From the NCBI GenBank assembly GCA_022266195.1, contig WHVY01000002.1, forward strand, positions 5,843,001 to 5,907,000: a stretch of DNA of 64,000 nt. Direction: 5' to 3'. Numbering within the stretch: position 1 is the stretch's first letter; every line of letters begins with the position of its first letter. Shown here piece by piece: positions 36,801 through 48,985 of the stretch. Made by a program: the position numbers and the translations under genes. This DNA is from Tetranychus cinnabarinus. Lineage: Eukaryota > Arthropoda > Arachnida > Trombidiformes > Tetranychidae. The notes under the pieces were generated by a model, which made no database searches, was not told the DNA's origin, and saw nothing but the letters and a program-made list of their open reading frames with translations.

Positions 36801-38361
36801 CTGGTAATGATTAAGAGTTTGCAAAGCTTTCCAATGTCCATCTTTACTGTAAACGCAAAGAGCTGATAGAAGATCAAAAATTTGCTTCTTTATGGTCCGA
36901 TTGTTGGTATCCAAAGCTGTTAAAATGTTCAAATTTATGAGTTAAAGTGTGATTCAAATGTAAGTTCAATGAAAGTTTATGTTAATTGTCAAGTGAAACA
37001 CATTAAATGTAATGACAGACAGTATTGCTGTATATCATTATTATGCTTAGAATATCAATGATTTGGACGATTATTTTGTCTATGGTCTAGGCTCAAGGTA
37101 GTCAATTGTTAATAATTGCTGTCTCTTTCATATTTCCAATCTTGACTCACAACAAAGATAATGTCAGGAATTAATTTAACCAATTAGTATCACTTTTCAA
37201 TGATTACATTTAAGGTGTTCACTTGATTTTTGATTGATTGTTGACTTTATGTTGCAATGAATATGAAGTGATTGAATTTTGAGTTTACCTTTTGTTTACC
37301 AACACCAAGCCATTCGAAGAACAAGAAATCTTTCGATAGAATTGCGTTTAAATATTTGCTTACCCTTTTTTTCTCTGATGAAAGAAAGTTTATTGACAAT
37401 CAATTAAAATCTTTCTTTACCTTATAAAAATCATGTTGTCAACAGCTTTCATTTAACCTCAATTATTTGATATGGTAAATTAAGGTTGGTAAACATCTGG
37501 TAAATGTGAAATTCAATTTGAATAAGCAATTAGGTTTGAACTTCTGATGGCGACTTTTAATTACTTCATATTTAGAGCAAATAATCAATCAAAATGTTAT
37601 AAATTAACAATGAAAAATTGAACTTTCTCAAGTTGACTGGACTAACCTGAAGCTAATTTTTCAGCATAATTTGATTCATCACCAATAATCTGTTGAATTC
37701 CCAATGAAGTGTCCATAATGGTTTTCAATAGATTTAAAACCTCTAATTGTAAATATGACCAAGCAAATGATGGTAATGATTGTTTATTTGTTTGATTTTT
37801 TTCACTTAGGTTTTCTTTATTGTGGTCATTATGTTGATCCTCCGAGACTCTGAGAAGATTAAAAAGAAGATCAATTCCATTGAATGGTGAGCTGATGAAC
37901 GAATTGAGAAGATCAATGGACAAAGACATTTCATGACGAAGTTGAGCTAAACATTTAGCTAATGAAACAGTATTATCTTCATTTGGATTGGTTAGTAAGG
38001 GAATCAAACTTTCTAAATCAAACGTTTTCACATTACACTTGGCTGCATTTAACCTCTTCAACTGGTAACTCGCAATCCGTGGATCATTATGTCGAGATAA
38101 AAGACCCACCGACGCGATTGACTTTTTTCGTGGTAATCGATTAACAAGTGACCCTAAAGGACTTGAATCAGACCAGGCAACAACCGATGCTGCTCTACGA
38201 CTTTGACGAGCTAATCGATACTTAGCTTCTTCGGATGGATCCATTGTATCATCAATATCATTATCATCAAGTGAATCAATTTGCTTTTTTCTTCCTCCAT
38301 CTTGGTTTTGGTTAATAAGATCGTTATCTTTAACCTCACTGGCCTCACTTGATGAAGCCAT
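30855..38361 (-). CDS. INF2: Inverted formin (INF2/Form3), eight coding exons
   Basis: Exons run 38361-37647, 36916-36801, 35982-35319, 35177-34142, 33277-33177, 33098-33028, 32962-32790 and 32670-30855. All are GT-AG with matching phases and give 1,563 residues. Exons 1-3 carry the armadillo-like inhibitory domain (RYRFEVIVDELQNAK, RNEFIGLKLLNII, NSHQDIFFSIL). Exon 4 opens with a poly-proline FH1 segment, followed by the FH2 start (MRSLNWTKIPCQKV) and DGKKSLSVNIFLKQF. FH2 continues through NYQLRIECML, LILVAGNFLNS and GDAVGFKMMSL to FLCEDVSTFKLDECFSVF. The match to INF2 is better than to DAAM, Diaphanous or FHOD. DLATGLMELLKST sits where INF2 has its WH2/DAD-like motif. INF2 nucleates and severs actin. 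The C-terminal 400 residues are Ser-rich and unrecognised. Confidence 0.93.
33278..34141 (-). other. Intron 4 of INF2
   Basis: An 864-bp intron between codons for the phrase VP and NYQLRIEC of the FH2 domain. It has a GTAAGTG donor and a TTTCAG acceptor on the minus strand. No other feature seen. Confidence 0.8.
36917..37646 (-). other. Intron 1 of INF2
   Basis: A 730-bp intron with a GTTAGT donor and AACAG acceptor on the minus strand. It is AT-rich, with nothing else recognised. It separates codons for EKLAS from ALDTNNRTIKK inside the N-terminal regulatory domain. Confidence 0.75.
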
Positions 38362-39901
38362 TTATTGATTGGTGGATTTAATTTGCCGATTATAAATTAA
38401 AAACACTTTTCATCACGTTAACATGATAGTTGAATTTGTTTTACAGTTAAACAAGCATAAAGGTCATTAAATTTTAAAATTTCAATCACCCACAATTTAA
38501 GATGATTATTGGAGAAGGTTTATAATTTTATTTTTGCTTATCACAGTTATAGTTGATTTAACAGGATTATGAGAGTGTTTCGAGTACAATTAACAGATTT
38601 GTCAGTCAACTTATTGTGAACTTTGCAAGAAACAACATTTTTGGTATTGAAAGTTGGTTACAACTGAAGTTGAATACAACATGTGGAAAGGCATATTGAA
38701 TGACTATTGGACTGTTGGTAATAAAGACTTATTAATTAAACTAAATCAACTAACTTTTTTTACCAGAGGAAAATTTTGCTCACATCATTTCCTAGTGATG
38801 ATGAGAAGAGGAAAGGAGGTGGAGGAAGAGGAGGTTGGTGGTTATGATGACGATGGAGGAGTGAGTTCAAAGAAGTTTGGTCAAATTCAATTTATGCTAA
38901 GTCAGGTAATCATTTGATTCTTTGGTAAAGTTTATTTCAAGAGTAGATTGTCAATCAACTGAGGGTAAGGTTAAAGTCAAGTTAAATATCCAGTAATAAG
39001 TTGAATTACCAGGAAGGTTTAAAATTATTTACAAATTGAGAAGAGAAACAAATTTACATTGCTAATGATTAAAGCTCAATTGATTTGACATTGCTGTATA
39101 CAACAGAAACAACTGATGATTATACAATTATTATTTGGTGATTAGGATTGATAGGTTTAAAAATTAACCATCATTGTTATTGACATTGGCTACATTGGTT
39201 AATAAATTAGGTAATTGGTGAATAAATATTGAATTGCAATAATCGTTCATGAAAATAATCCTTGCCATTGAATATTATAAGGAATCTAACGAATGTTATA
39301 TTTTGGTAAAGATAAATGGCTTACCTGTTTAATCATGTTGAATTGATTGGGATAACCGGTGATCAAACAAACTGTGATGTTGAAAATTGTTGGCTGAATT
39401 AATCCAATGGAACAATAAGAATATGGTTTGTTAAACAATCATTTGGTTAATGGCATGAGACTTTTTCTTGTTCGTTTACAATGATGGTTCTTTTTGATTA
39501 TGATTAGTAATCAAAGAAAAAGGATAAGAATATTAAAGAACAGGAAAGATCAAACATAACAAAGGTAGGAGCTTAAATCGATTAAGTGAAAAGTTTTTCA
39601 TCTTCCTCCGCTAACCTTCACCAAGATTAAAAAGGAGCAACGATTCTTTATATGGTAATGGTGAAAATTAGCTGAACGCGAAAAATGTCTTAGCTTCAAG
39701 GCATGTTGAGTAACGTTATTATCAAAAGATAGTAGTTCGCTGATTTACACGAGAATTAACCACTACAATAGTTAACTTTATTTCTTTCTCTTTAAATCAT
39801 CTAGTAACACCAATTTTACAGGCAAAGCTGGATCTATGATCAATACAACTGAAGTAGCATCTTTGTAAATGTTATGAATATAATTATATACATCAAAATG
39901 T
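38362..39901. other. Intergenic region with possible INF2 promoter
   Basis: About 1.5 kb between the INF2 start and the end of the next gene. There is no supported coding sequence; an 87-codon plus-strand frame at 38654-38917 is low-complexity at its end and matches nothing. The INF2 promoter should lie at the left edge, but no core element stands out. Confidence 0.4.
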
Positions 39902-40282
39902 TCATTGTGGATATCCATGACCAGCCAGACGATCACGTTGAGTTCGGAATTTAACTGGAGGGGTCATAGTTGTAGGAGCATCGTCCATCCATTCATGATG
40001 ATCAGGACTAACATACTGTTGATCAGATATGTACCTTTTAGGAGTAATTTTTAACCGAATATCATCAGGCCGGTAAACAGTGTACCAAGCACGGTAACGA
40101 GGCATCTGTCGTTGATTAGTAGCCATAAGTTTATCGAGGTAATAGAAATAAGCAACGGTACCAGCTAAGCAATGACCCAAACCAATTATAACCAATGGAT
40201 GATATTGATAGCATTTCTTTATGCTTAGGACTACTTTTAAATGGAGAGGGAGAGCACGAAACGCAGAAGACGGCGTAGACAT
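39902..40282 (-). CDS. Small single-membrane-segment protein, possibly mitochondrial
   Basis: A 126-residue frame with a basic N-terminal 30 residues (RALPLHLKVVLSIKKCYQY), one hydrophobic segment at about 31-48 (LVIIGLGHCLAGTVAYFYYL), then a soluble tail with MPRYRAWYTVYRPDDIRL and a Pro- and Arg-rich end. A basic leader, one short membrane segment and a charged tail are the general pattern of accessory subunits of respiratory complexes, but I do not recognise the family. A clean acceptor (TTTCAG) lies just before the ATG, so a leader intron of about 60 bp (donor GTAATT near 40345) is likely. The intact frame and splice site make it a real gene in my view; function is not assigned. Confidence 0.65.
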   Translation of the reverse strand: MSTPSSAFRALPLHLKVVLSIKKCYQYHPLVIIGLGHCLAGTVAYFYYLDKLMATNQRQMPRYRAWYTVYRPDDIRLKITPKRYISDQQYVSPDHHEWMDDAPTTMTPPVKFRTQRDRLAGHGYPQ

Positions 40283-40404
40283 CTGAAATCAAAGCATATT
40301 AGAATATCAATTTTCGAATAAAATTAAAAAATAAAATATAATTACCTTAATTAAGAGTTAAATTAATTTCTTTTCCACTATTTCACTTTAATATTGTTAA
40401 CCTC

Positions 40405-42240
40405 CAGCTGATAAAAATGCCATGTGCCAGCGCCATCTCTTGTTTAAATACTAAACCAAATTCCAAGAATCTTGTGCTCACAATTGTGAGATTAGTCGTT
40501 TTAATTGTTTTGAACAACTTGAGATGGTTAATCAAGTCCAGCAATTGTTTATTTATTTAGATGTTTCTCATAAATTATTGTAAACCAAATTATTTAATAA
40601 AAAACGGATTGTTTCATATTCATACATTGAAGAAGCTGACATTGATCAAAATTGGAGTGTGATTATAAATGTGTATTCATGAGTAAATGTTATGTTTATG
40701 GTTAATTAAACTTCAAGAAATGTATTGAAATCAAGGGAAATATTTAGATTGCTTTTGCTTGGACAGACTTAAATTTATAAGATGACACTTAACTTGCGGT
40801 TAAAATGAGAATCGTCAGCTATTTATCCAGGCTTACTGACTCAATTGGAATTGAAACCTTTTATTATTGTACAAATTAATCATTACCAAATAGTGAATAA
40901 TGAATGCGATAAAAAATAATTTTAACGCTGGTTGTGCCTTCAAATCGTTTAAATGATTCAGCTCAACCAGATATTGATAAACGGTACAAATTTGAAGTAC
41001 CTTTTTGACTACACTTTTACAGTCGTATTGAACATTTCAGGAGATATTAATCAACCATTAGTGGTGTGATCTGCAGCTAATTGATTGAAATGAGGATGGC
41101 AATTGGCATTAGATTAGACATGTCAAGGTCAGTTGCTTTTTGGCCGTAAATTGGCTTCATCATGGATTCCAGTTCAGATATTGGGTCTTCCTTGAAATGG
41201 CATTGTTATGGACAGAGTTGATCCAGCTGATAAAAAAGAATGGCAAATGAAAAATTAAAATCATGCTGAGAATCCTTGAAATGATACATTGGTTTGAATC
41301 GGAAGAAAAAAAACTGGAATATTCTTCCGGCTCACTGACAGTAGATAAGAACTCGTTTAATCATCATTAACTATCAATCATTATCATGTACGTTGACATC
41401 TTTTAAACAAGAAAAACAAATAACTAAAAACAACAACAACGTTAACATCAATATAGACAATCAAGAAATATTCAAGTATAAAGTAATCATCTGAAAATGT
41501 CTATCTGAAAACACTTGAACAAAACTGAAACAGAAAAGTTTAATTATCTAAGAATAAGTTGTTTGAATCAAGTTATTTTCAAATAATATAAAAATCTCAT
41601 AACTGATAACGGAAATGGTAAACAACTTGGGTAATAAAGACAGGTTTTTTTATGTTGTTTCAATGTTTACCAATTGAAAATTCAATGTTAACGTGGATGA
41701 GTCAAGATATTAGTCATTGATTAACGATAAACAACCTTTTTCAATAAAATTGATGGGTCACATTACGATCTTCTGGTTTAAGTCTTCTTCTCATGGTCAT
41801 CTGGGTTGGTTGGACTGACATCATTTTTGAGATTCTGGTCTGGAATTGAAAATGAAAGATTTGCAGTTAAAAAAGATATTGAACTTTATTGTAATAAAAC
41901 TGGAAAACACTTTTACTTTAAACTTGACTCATGGGTGAAGGGTTAAGAGATGATCAACCTCATGAGAATGGTGTAACTGAAAATCCGAGCCAAAAAATAA
42001 TGAAAAGGGTGAAGTTAAGCGAAGAGAGAAGGATAATTAGGAAAGACTAATCTAGCCTGTCTTTCATTGTATGCAACAGCTTGTCGGATCAGTTTCTTTG
42101 GTTTTACTCGCTTAGTAAGAAATTGATAAAGACACTTCTTATCATTTCGTCATCAAAGTGCAAGACTTTTCTCTTCTTCTTTCTCTTCTTCTCTCTCTCT
42201 TTTTCTCTCCCTTTCTCTCACTCTTCCGTCTTTTCTTTCT
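40405..42240. other. Gene-free intergenic stretch
   Basis: AT-rich sequence without a supported gene. A CT-rich tract at about 42170-42240 lies just before the lipocalin leader and may be part of its promoter region. Confidence 0.45.
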
Positions 42241-42359
42241 CAAAATAAAAGCCTCCTTCAAAGGTAAGAAGACTTTATTTTAACTTGCACCTTCAACTCA
42301 GTTATTTACAAATTTTCGCTTCTCACAGAAACAATTTTTCAACAGTTTCCCCACCGACC

Positions 42360-43629
42360 ATGTTGCCCACCTTTATTTTATTGACACTTCTTCTAGCCTC
42401 TTCGTATGGACATATACTTCGAATGGGTGATTGTCCCGATGTTGAGGTGATGAGGAATTTCGACATGGACAAGGTAAGTCTATTTTTTTCTGAACTCATA
42501 GTCACCGTCTTTGTTTACACTCGGAGCTTATCTTTTAACCAAGTCACATGGCTTGGTTTCTGGTCAATCTGGTTATAGTTTATGTTCACTGGCGACTGAC
42601 TATGTTCATTTGAATTGGCTTTGGTAAATCAGCTGTAATAATTGTTTTTTTCTTTTAAATTCCCAGTTTCTTGGAAAATGGTTTGTTCTTCAAAAATTCC
42701 GAACAATGAGCAACTGTATGGCAGAAGAGATTACAAAAGATGAAAATGGCGACTATCACATAAGCGAGTTCCTTGTGCCATTAGGAGTCCAAATGTAAGT
42801 AAATCATTTGTTTACTTCAACATCGAAAATGAAAACCACAGATATTTTGAAACGATGATAGAGAAATATAAAAATTTGAGAACTATCTCAATAGCCCCAG
42901 ATATCAATGGTTAAACGATGTACGCTTCTGGTTGAACATTCAAGTCTCATGAAGTGCCACTTTAAGTTGATGGATAACAAAAATCAAAATACATTAATTT
43001 AATATCAACACTTTAGTTTGATTCTTAGTTCATTACTCAATCTCAATGAAATGGTTGTTGTGAAGTATTAAAAATGAAAACTCTTATAATTTGTTTGTGT
43101 TATTATTTACTGAACATTTTCTTCTCTATTTCAGTCATCAAAGAGGAAAAGTTGAATTCGCAAAGAATGAACCAAAGTCCATTATGAGGGTTGATTATCC
43201 AATAAGTAAGCAATTAAATTTTATTACAGCTTTGTTCCTCTACTGTTTTGAAAAAATATTCAATGCGTTGTTTTTTTTACAACAGCAACTCCACTTGGAA
43301 GCCAAAATTATTGGGTCTTGGACACTGACTACACATCTTATGCTGCTGTTTGGTCTTGCCAGAAGATATTGTTTGGCCATCGTCAATCAGCTCAAATAAT
43401 GAGTCGAACTTCTGATCTTCCCAAAGAAAAGATACGTGAATTGAGACAAAAGTTTGAATCTTATGGAATTAATGAGCACGACTTCAGTTTCATTGACCAG
43501 AAGAAATGTGAATCAAACGACAATAAACGTTCCAGTATTAACGAGACGAATTGCACTGGCTGTATTAAAAATTCCAACTTTGCCATGAAAGTTGGACCAG
43601 TCCGCATTTTAACCAAACGCCGACGTTAA
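42360..43629 (+). CDS. Secreted lipocalin, apolipoprotein D type, four exons
   Basis: Coding exons are 42360-42473, 42667-42794, 43135-43205 and 43286-43629, with matching phases, giving 218 residues. The signal peptide is MLPTFILLTLLLASSYG. FDMDKFLGKWFVLQKF is the first lipocalin conserved region (G-x-W), with a Cys soon after (SNCMAEE). WVLDTDYTSYAAVWSCQKI is the second (TDY). SRTSDLPKEKIRELRQKFES is the C-terminal helix that follows the barrel. Lipocalins of this type carry small hydrophobic molecules outside the cell; the ligand is unknown. The chosen start is the second Met of a longer frame because it opens the signal peptide. A leader intron is likely (donor near 42264, acceptor CACAG near 42328). 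The tail, with KTKRRR-like basic residues, is slightly longer than in apoD. Confidence 0.86.
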
Positions 43630-46600
43630 TAAGTGTAAATTAAACATCGTTTAACCAATTTGGACAAACATCATCTTCAAAATGGGTGGAACAAAGTATC
43701 ATCAACTGGATTTGATTGCTAATTTCGATCTCAATTTGTTTTCATCGCTTGATCAATCAATTGTTCATGCGTAGCCCCTAGTTGCATTAAAATTTTAAAA
43801 ATTTGAAGTCTTCCAAAACATGCTGTAAACCGTGAAAATTATCAACTAATCAAACCTCTTTAGTCGTGGGTTGAACGCGTTTTGATCATTGTAGAGCCTT
43901 CATTTGATTCTTGCAATTGAAGGTCAACTTTTAAGGGAAATGTAAAAAATGTCACAAATTTTGGAGTTAGTCTCCGTTGATTGATACAGTCTCCAAATTT
44001 GGTGATAAACATCATTTGAAATGAGTTGCCTCAATTTAGCAGACCAATGGACGATTCTGTCACTTGACAGTAGAAACATATTCTAATTGTCGATGTAACA
44101 ATGTTCAGCTCTTAGAACTAGCACCAAAGAGTTAAGTACTCTACCTAGCTCTTTGGGTAGCACATTAATTATGATTAGAATCAGTATAGCTTTTCCCAAA
44201 GAGTAAAATTAACTCAGAACTGTAATCATTCCAAATTATTTAAGTCACCGACTTTCTGATTAAGTGGAAAAATTTAATGAACAGTAAGCAGCTTAAGATT
44301 AGAAAAATGAGTTTAATTCTTGATCCAACAAAGAATTGATTTTGGACTCAAAATGATGATTTAGGGAATTTTTTAGTCGATCACTTGAACGTGTTTTCGT
44401 TAATATATTTATCTTTGTAAAGTTCGGCTTTGAGACGTTTATAAAAAGACTTCATTCGTGACAATTCGAGGGTTTGATCTCATTCCAAAACCTACAAACT
44501 GTTTGCAAGACTAATAGTTTGAATGGTAACCAACAGATGGAAGTATAAGCTGCATTTTAAATCGTTGTTGGTTTTTTATTTTATCAAGCTTATTATTATT
44601 GTATTCAAATAGCAAGTCTCAATAAGTCTGATAAACGATCAATATGATTCAGAACGAGATTTCAATAACATTGCATTATTAAAAGAGCTTGACCGCAAAT
44701 ATCCAAAAAATGATCATCAAAACGAGAAGAAACAAAATCTTAGCTTTCAACAAAGTTCCCGCTCCTAACTACTATCACTCGAAGCGGCAGCTTTAACCGA
44801 AAGTCGAAGTGAACTTCTGTACAGTAACAGTAAATTTTTTAATTCATTATAAGGTTTATTAATAATATTTATTATTGAACGCAAACAAAGTAAGGACTTT
44901 GTATAATTTCAGTAAGGCATTCAACCCATTTCATTCATTTTTTCAAAACCTAAACTTAATTTTGATTCTCTTGTCTTTATAAAAATAACTGTTATCATAG
45001 TTGATCTAAATTTCAATTTAATTTAGTTATGATTCCTTTAAATAGTCGAAATGAAGGCTTTTATCTCTCAAAAATGAAAATGTTTAGCAAAAAATTATAG
45101 CTTGTTTGATAATGAAACGCTTCAATAGTATCGACATCTAGAAGCCAGAAAATTATTCATTTTCTTAAGTTACCGTAACCGTTCATTTTTACTAATCGTA
45201 ATTTCTTTTGTGTCATTTGTTGTCACTGTTAATAGATCAAATCTCTTGTATAATGTTCAATTATTTGTCTCATTGTGAATGGGACTCTGTGTTTACCGGC
45301 TGATTCCTCCTCTTGAAAACTGACTCTCAGCAAGTTGGTGTTGGTAAGTGTTTCTCAACATAACAATGACATCATTAAAGCCATATTTGATATGGTTTCA
45401 GAAGAAGGTGTTTTAGATATAATTTGACAAGTATTGATCTTGAAATCACAATGATTATGTTGATTTAAAGAGTCTCCTGTTTCATGGCCTCGTGTCAATG
45501 GAACCCTATTATCAAATGGAAAATTCAATGCCACGTGGTTCGGATTAATTTCTTTCATCTTCTCTTTCATCCCTGGAATCAGCACCGACCAGAAGTCAAG
45601 TTTACAAAGTGAAAAAAATCCATGAAGGAATACCCAAAGAGTTCCAATTCAAGTTTGAATGGATAAAATTTGTCCTCTTGATGGATACATTTGCTAGTCA
45701 ATGGAAACACACGTCTTTAACCAGATTACCGTTGCATGCTTTTCACAGTCTGAATATGGTTTTGTAAGGTATTAACTAGTCCAACAGGTTAAACATTTCC
45801 TATTAAAAACTAATCAATGTTTTATTTATTTTTCTCTCACCTATTTCTTTACATAAACATCAAGTGCAGGAATAATCATAAACCAGGAGCCACACAGCAG
45901 ATTGAATGGCGTTAAATGTGAAGATGAAATATTCAGACAAGGAGATGAGTAGCAAGCAGACTATGAAAGGATGGATTCAAAATGGGAAATTGAAGGCAAA
46001 GGAAAGAAGCTGAGGAAATATTTGATGAGATATTGTCTTCCTTTTGTCACCAATCACTAAATAGGAATCAAGTCTTCTGTAAAAATGCGATTAAGATGCT
46101 TACAGGATTCAACTGAAAGCTGATATTAACATTTATTCCAAGAAGAATGGCGATGTCACAGTTTAGTCTGAATAATTCTGTCTCTACTTTTTTTTCATAT
46201 CTCCTTCTCTCTCCTTATTTCATCAATGGAAGGTCATGCACCATTAGAAACAAGATTACGGTGTTTATGGATATTCACAATGATTACCGCCATTCATGTG
46301 ATGATAAAAAGAGGAACAATTTAACCATCAAAGAGTGTTGACAATCATCATGTCTTTAAAATGTGTTTCAACCTTTTGCTTTTCATCACCTTCATTACAT
46401 TTCACGTTACCTCAATCTGAAGAAAGACAAGCAACACCAAATACCAAATAATAATATCTTGAATATGTGAAAGTCTGATGGCAAAATTTTTCATGTCATT
46501 GATAATAACACTGACTGGTAAGGTAAACCTGTAATTTTTTGTTTCCCTGGAAGTAACTTTTTTTTCCTTTCTTTTTTTCTTCTTACAGGAAAAGTGACTA

Positions 46601-48900
46601 TTACATGTAAAAAGAGGACTAATTTTAAAGTTAACAACAAATCAAATTATACTGTTAAACTGTATTCTTGGTCTTCAGAGGATTCATTTTGGACAGGAGG
46701 CAACAAAAAAGTGAATAAAAAAAGGAAACAGACAGTGAATGGCAAAGTGGATAATCATGATGAATCATGACAATCATTTCAATGATAACAATTGTAACAA
46801 TTGTCAACTATTTAACTAATACATTATCCATTGCATTTTGAAAGAAAAATGTTTTTAAATAATAGTTAAATTGAATATTATTGTATCATGTAATGCTCAG
46901 CTTTTATTGTTTTAACAGTAATTTTCGATATTTATCGATATGTATCGATATTTGCTACAATACTATCGCTAGTTAAATATTGACATTTGTTAATGAGCAT
47001 TAGAAAGCAAAAATAGCCGTTAATCTCAACTCAATTTTAAAATGTTGTATAACTAACAATCTTTTTCAATATTCAATATTATTGCTGAATATTTTAACTC
47101 TTTTGAATAGTGCAATATCAGTGAAGAGGAATGCCGTGAATCTTTAATGTGAAACCTGATTGTCATCTCATCAAGGATGGTGAAATTGAAAGTCCCGGAA
47201 CCAAAGACAGTGAAAAGGAGTAAATAACAATCCATGGTATTAGGTGATGTCTTTAATGATATTGATGGCACTGATGATTAAATTGTTATCACCAAAGTAA
47301 CAATATCAAGTGGAGAGATAATTGAAAAGACATGGAAAAAAATGAAAGAGTAACTCAGGAGCAATTATTAATACAACATTGAATCTAATGATAAACGTTT
47401 GTTGATTGCTTCTTTTTTTGTTGACTTAACCACTTATATATACATTTCACTGATTAGCTTAACTTCTAATGTTCAAGCAGAGCAGATGATGATGATGATG
47501 ATCAAAAAGATGAAGATGATACAAGATCCACAATTGAGTTAACCTGATCAATAGTATTACATCCATGTTGATGCTAAAGTAAACATTGGATCTCGTTTAA
47601 TTTCCCTCGAGAGTATCAAAAGTATCTGTCGTTTTTTGTGGAAGATGGTGAAGAGAAAAAAAACAAGATTCAGTGAGAAGAGGAATGATGATGATAAGTT
47701 GAGAATTACGTTGATTATCATCTAACCGCACACATAATATGATATGATATATCATCATCATTTGATCTCAATGTTTGTCATTTAATAACAAAACAAAGCT
47801 AATTCAGTAATCATTTCAGTTAATATGATCTTCCCTTCAAATCAATTGTGTTATATTAATAATAACCATCAATCCTGTATAATCACAATAATAATACAAA
47901 GTTGAAGCTTCCATTCAAATTATTAATGAAACAATTTAACTCAAACAAATGATTACCCAAAATAATAAAACATTTACAAAGGTATAAAAAGCTGTAACCA
48001 AAAAAAAGTTCAATGTTGAACCAAAACCAGAAAAAAATGTTTACCAATGAAACAAAAAATGATTTAAATGCAAGTCTTGAGTAAATTAAACATTATCAAT
48101 TATTAATATTGAAACAATTGTTAATTTTTTTCATCATTTTATTGAATTCAATTTTTCAAGCTCAAATTGAAATTGAATTTTCATCAACAATGAAGATACT
48201 CTTTACAAATGTCAATTTTTAATGACAATTATCCAATCATTAATTTACTAAACCATTTAATTTCGCTTCGAGTATCAAAAGTCTTTGAAAATTGTCGAAA
48301 TTGACTTTTCCAATTTTAATTCAATTTCCAGAAACAATTTCACGATCAATTTAACTCAACTATCGAGTGTTTTGTTCATGAAAACTACATTCAAAAGTCT
48401 CATGAAAATATCTATAAAATTGTACTTGAAAAGATAGATTTCGAGAAGAAATTTAATTTCGGAAAAATATTAAAATTAAAATAAAAGACAAAAAAATGGA
48501 CAAATTTCCCGTGAAATTGGGCATCAAATTAGGTTGTGATTCAATTAGCGGCGAAAATTGAAAATGAAATGTTCAACTTGGAAGGAAAAGTTAAATAGAT
48601 TTCATTTTTGATTAAATAACTCGACTATTACAATAACAATTTGTGTTGAAAACGAATCATTGTTTAAAGTGTAAACTCGAGACTAATAACATTGTAGCAA
48701 CTGGCTTGAGTATAGGTTAAATTAGGGTTTCACTGATAATAATAAGAGGTGGAGCTGGGAAGGATGCGGAGGATGCTCAAAATAGATGTTGGCCCATTCA
48801 AAGGATCCTTTCATTTTTGGCTCAACTTTTTGTCTGCTTTATGTTCACTTCAAGTGTACTTTTGTTTTGAACGGTTTATTTTGCATCGGCAACCATTATT
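43630..48900. other. Gene-free stretch of about 5 kb
   Basis: No supported gene. Several short open frames (for example 45355-45585 minus and 47053-47271 minus) have no recognised domain or splice context. It contains some CATCATC and GATGATG microsatellite sequence near 47480-47760 and a TATCGATA-rich patch near 46925-46955. It lies upstream of the homeobox gene, so it may hold regulatory DNA; I see no specific element. Confidence 0.5.
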
Positions 48901-48985
48901 GTTGTTGTTGTTGATTGATCAAACCTTTCCAATCAGGAGAAAGGTAAATCACTTTTAGGAGAAAGTTAAAGTCGACCGGAAAAAG

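Noticed and set aside
45355..45585. 76-codon minus-strand frame upstream of slouch
   Set aside because: No recognised domain, no splice context, and about the length expected by chance in 64 kb.
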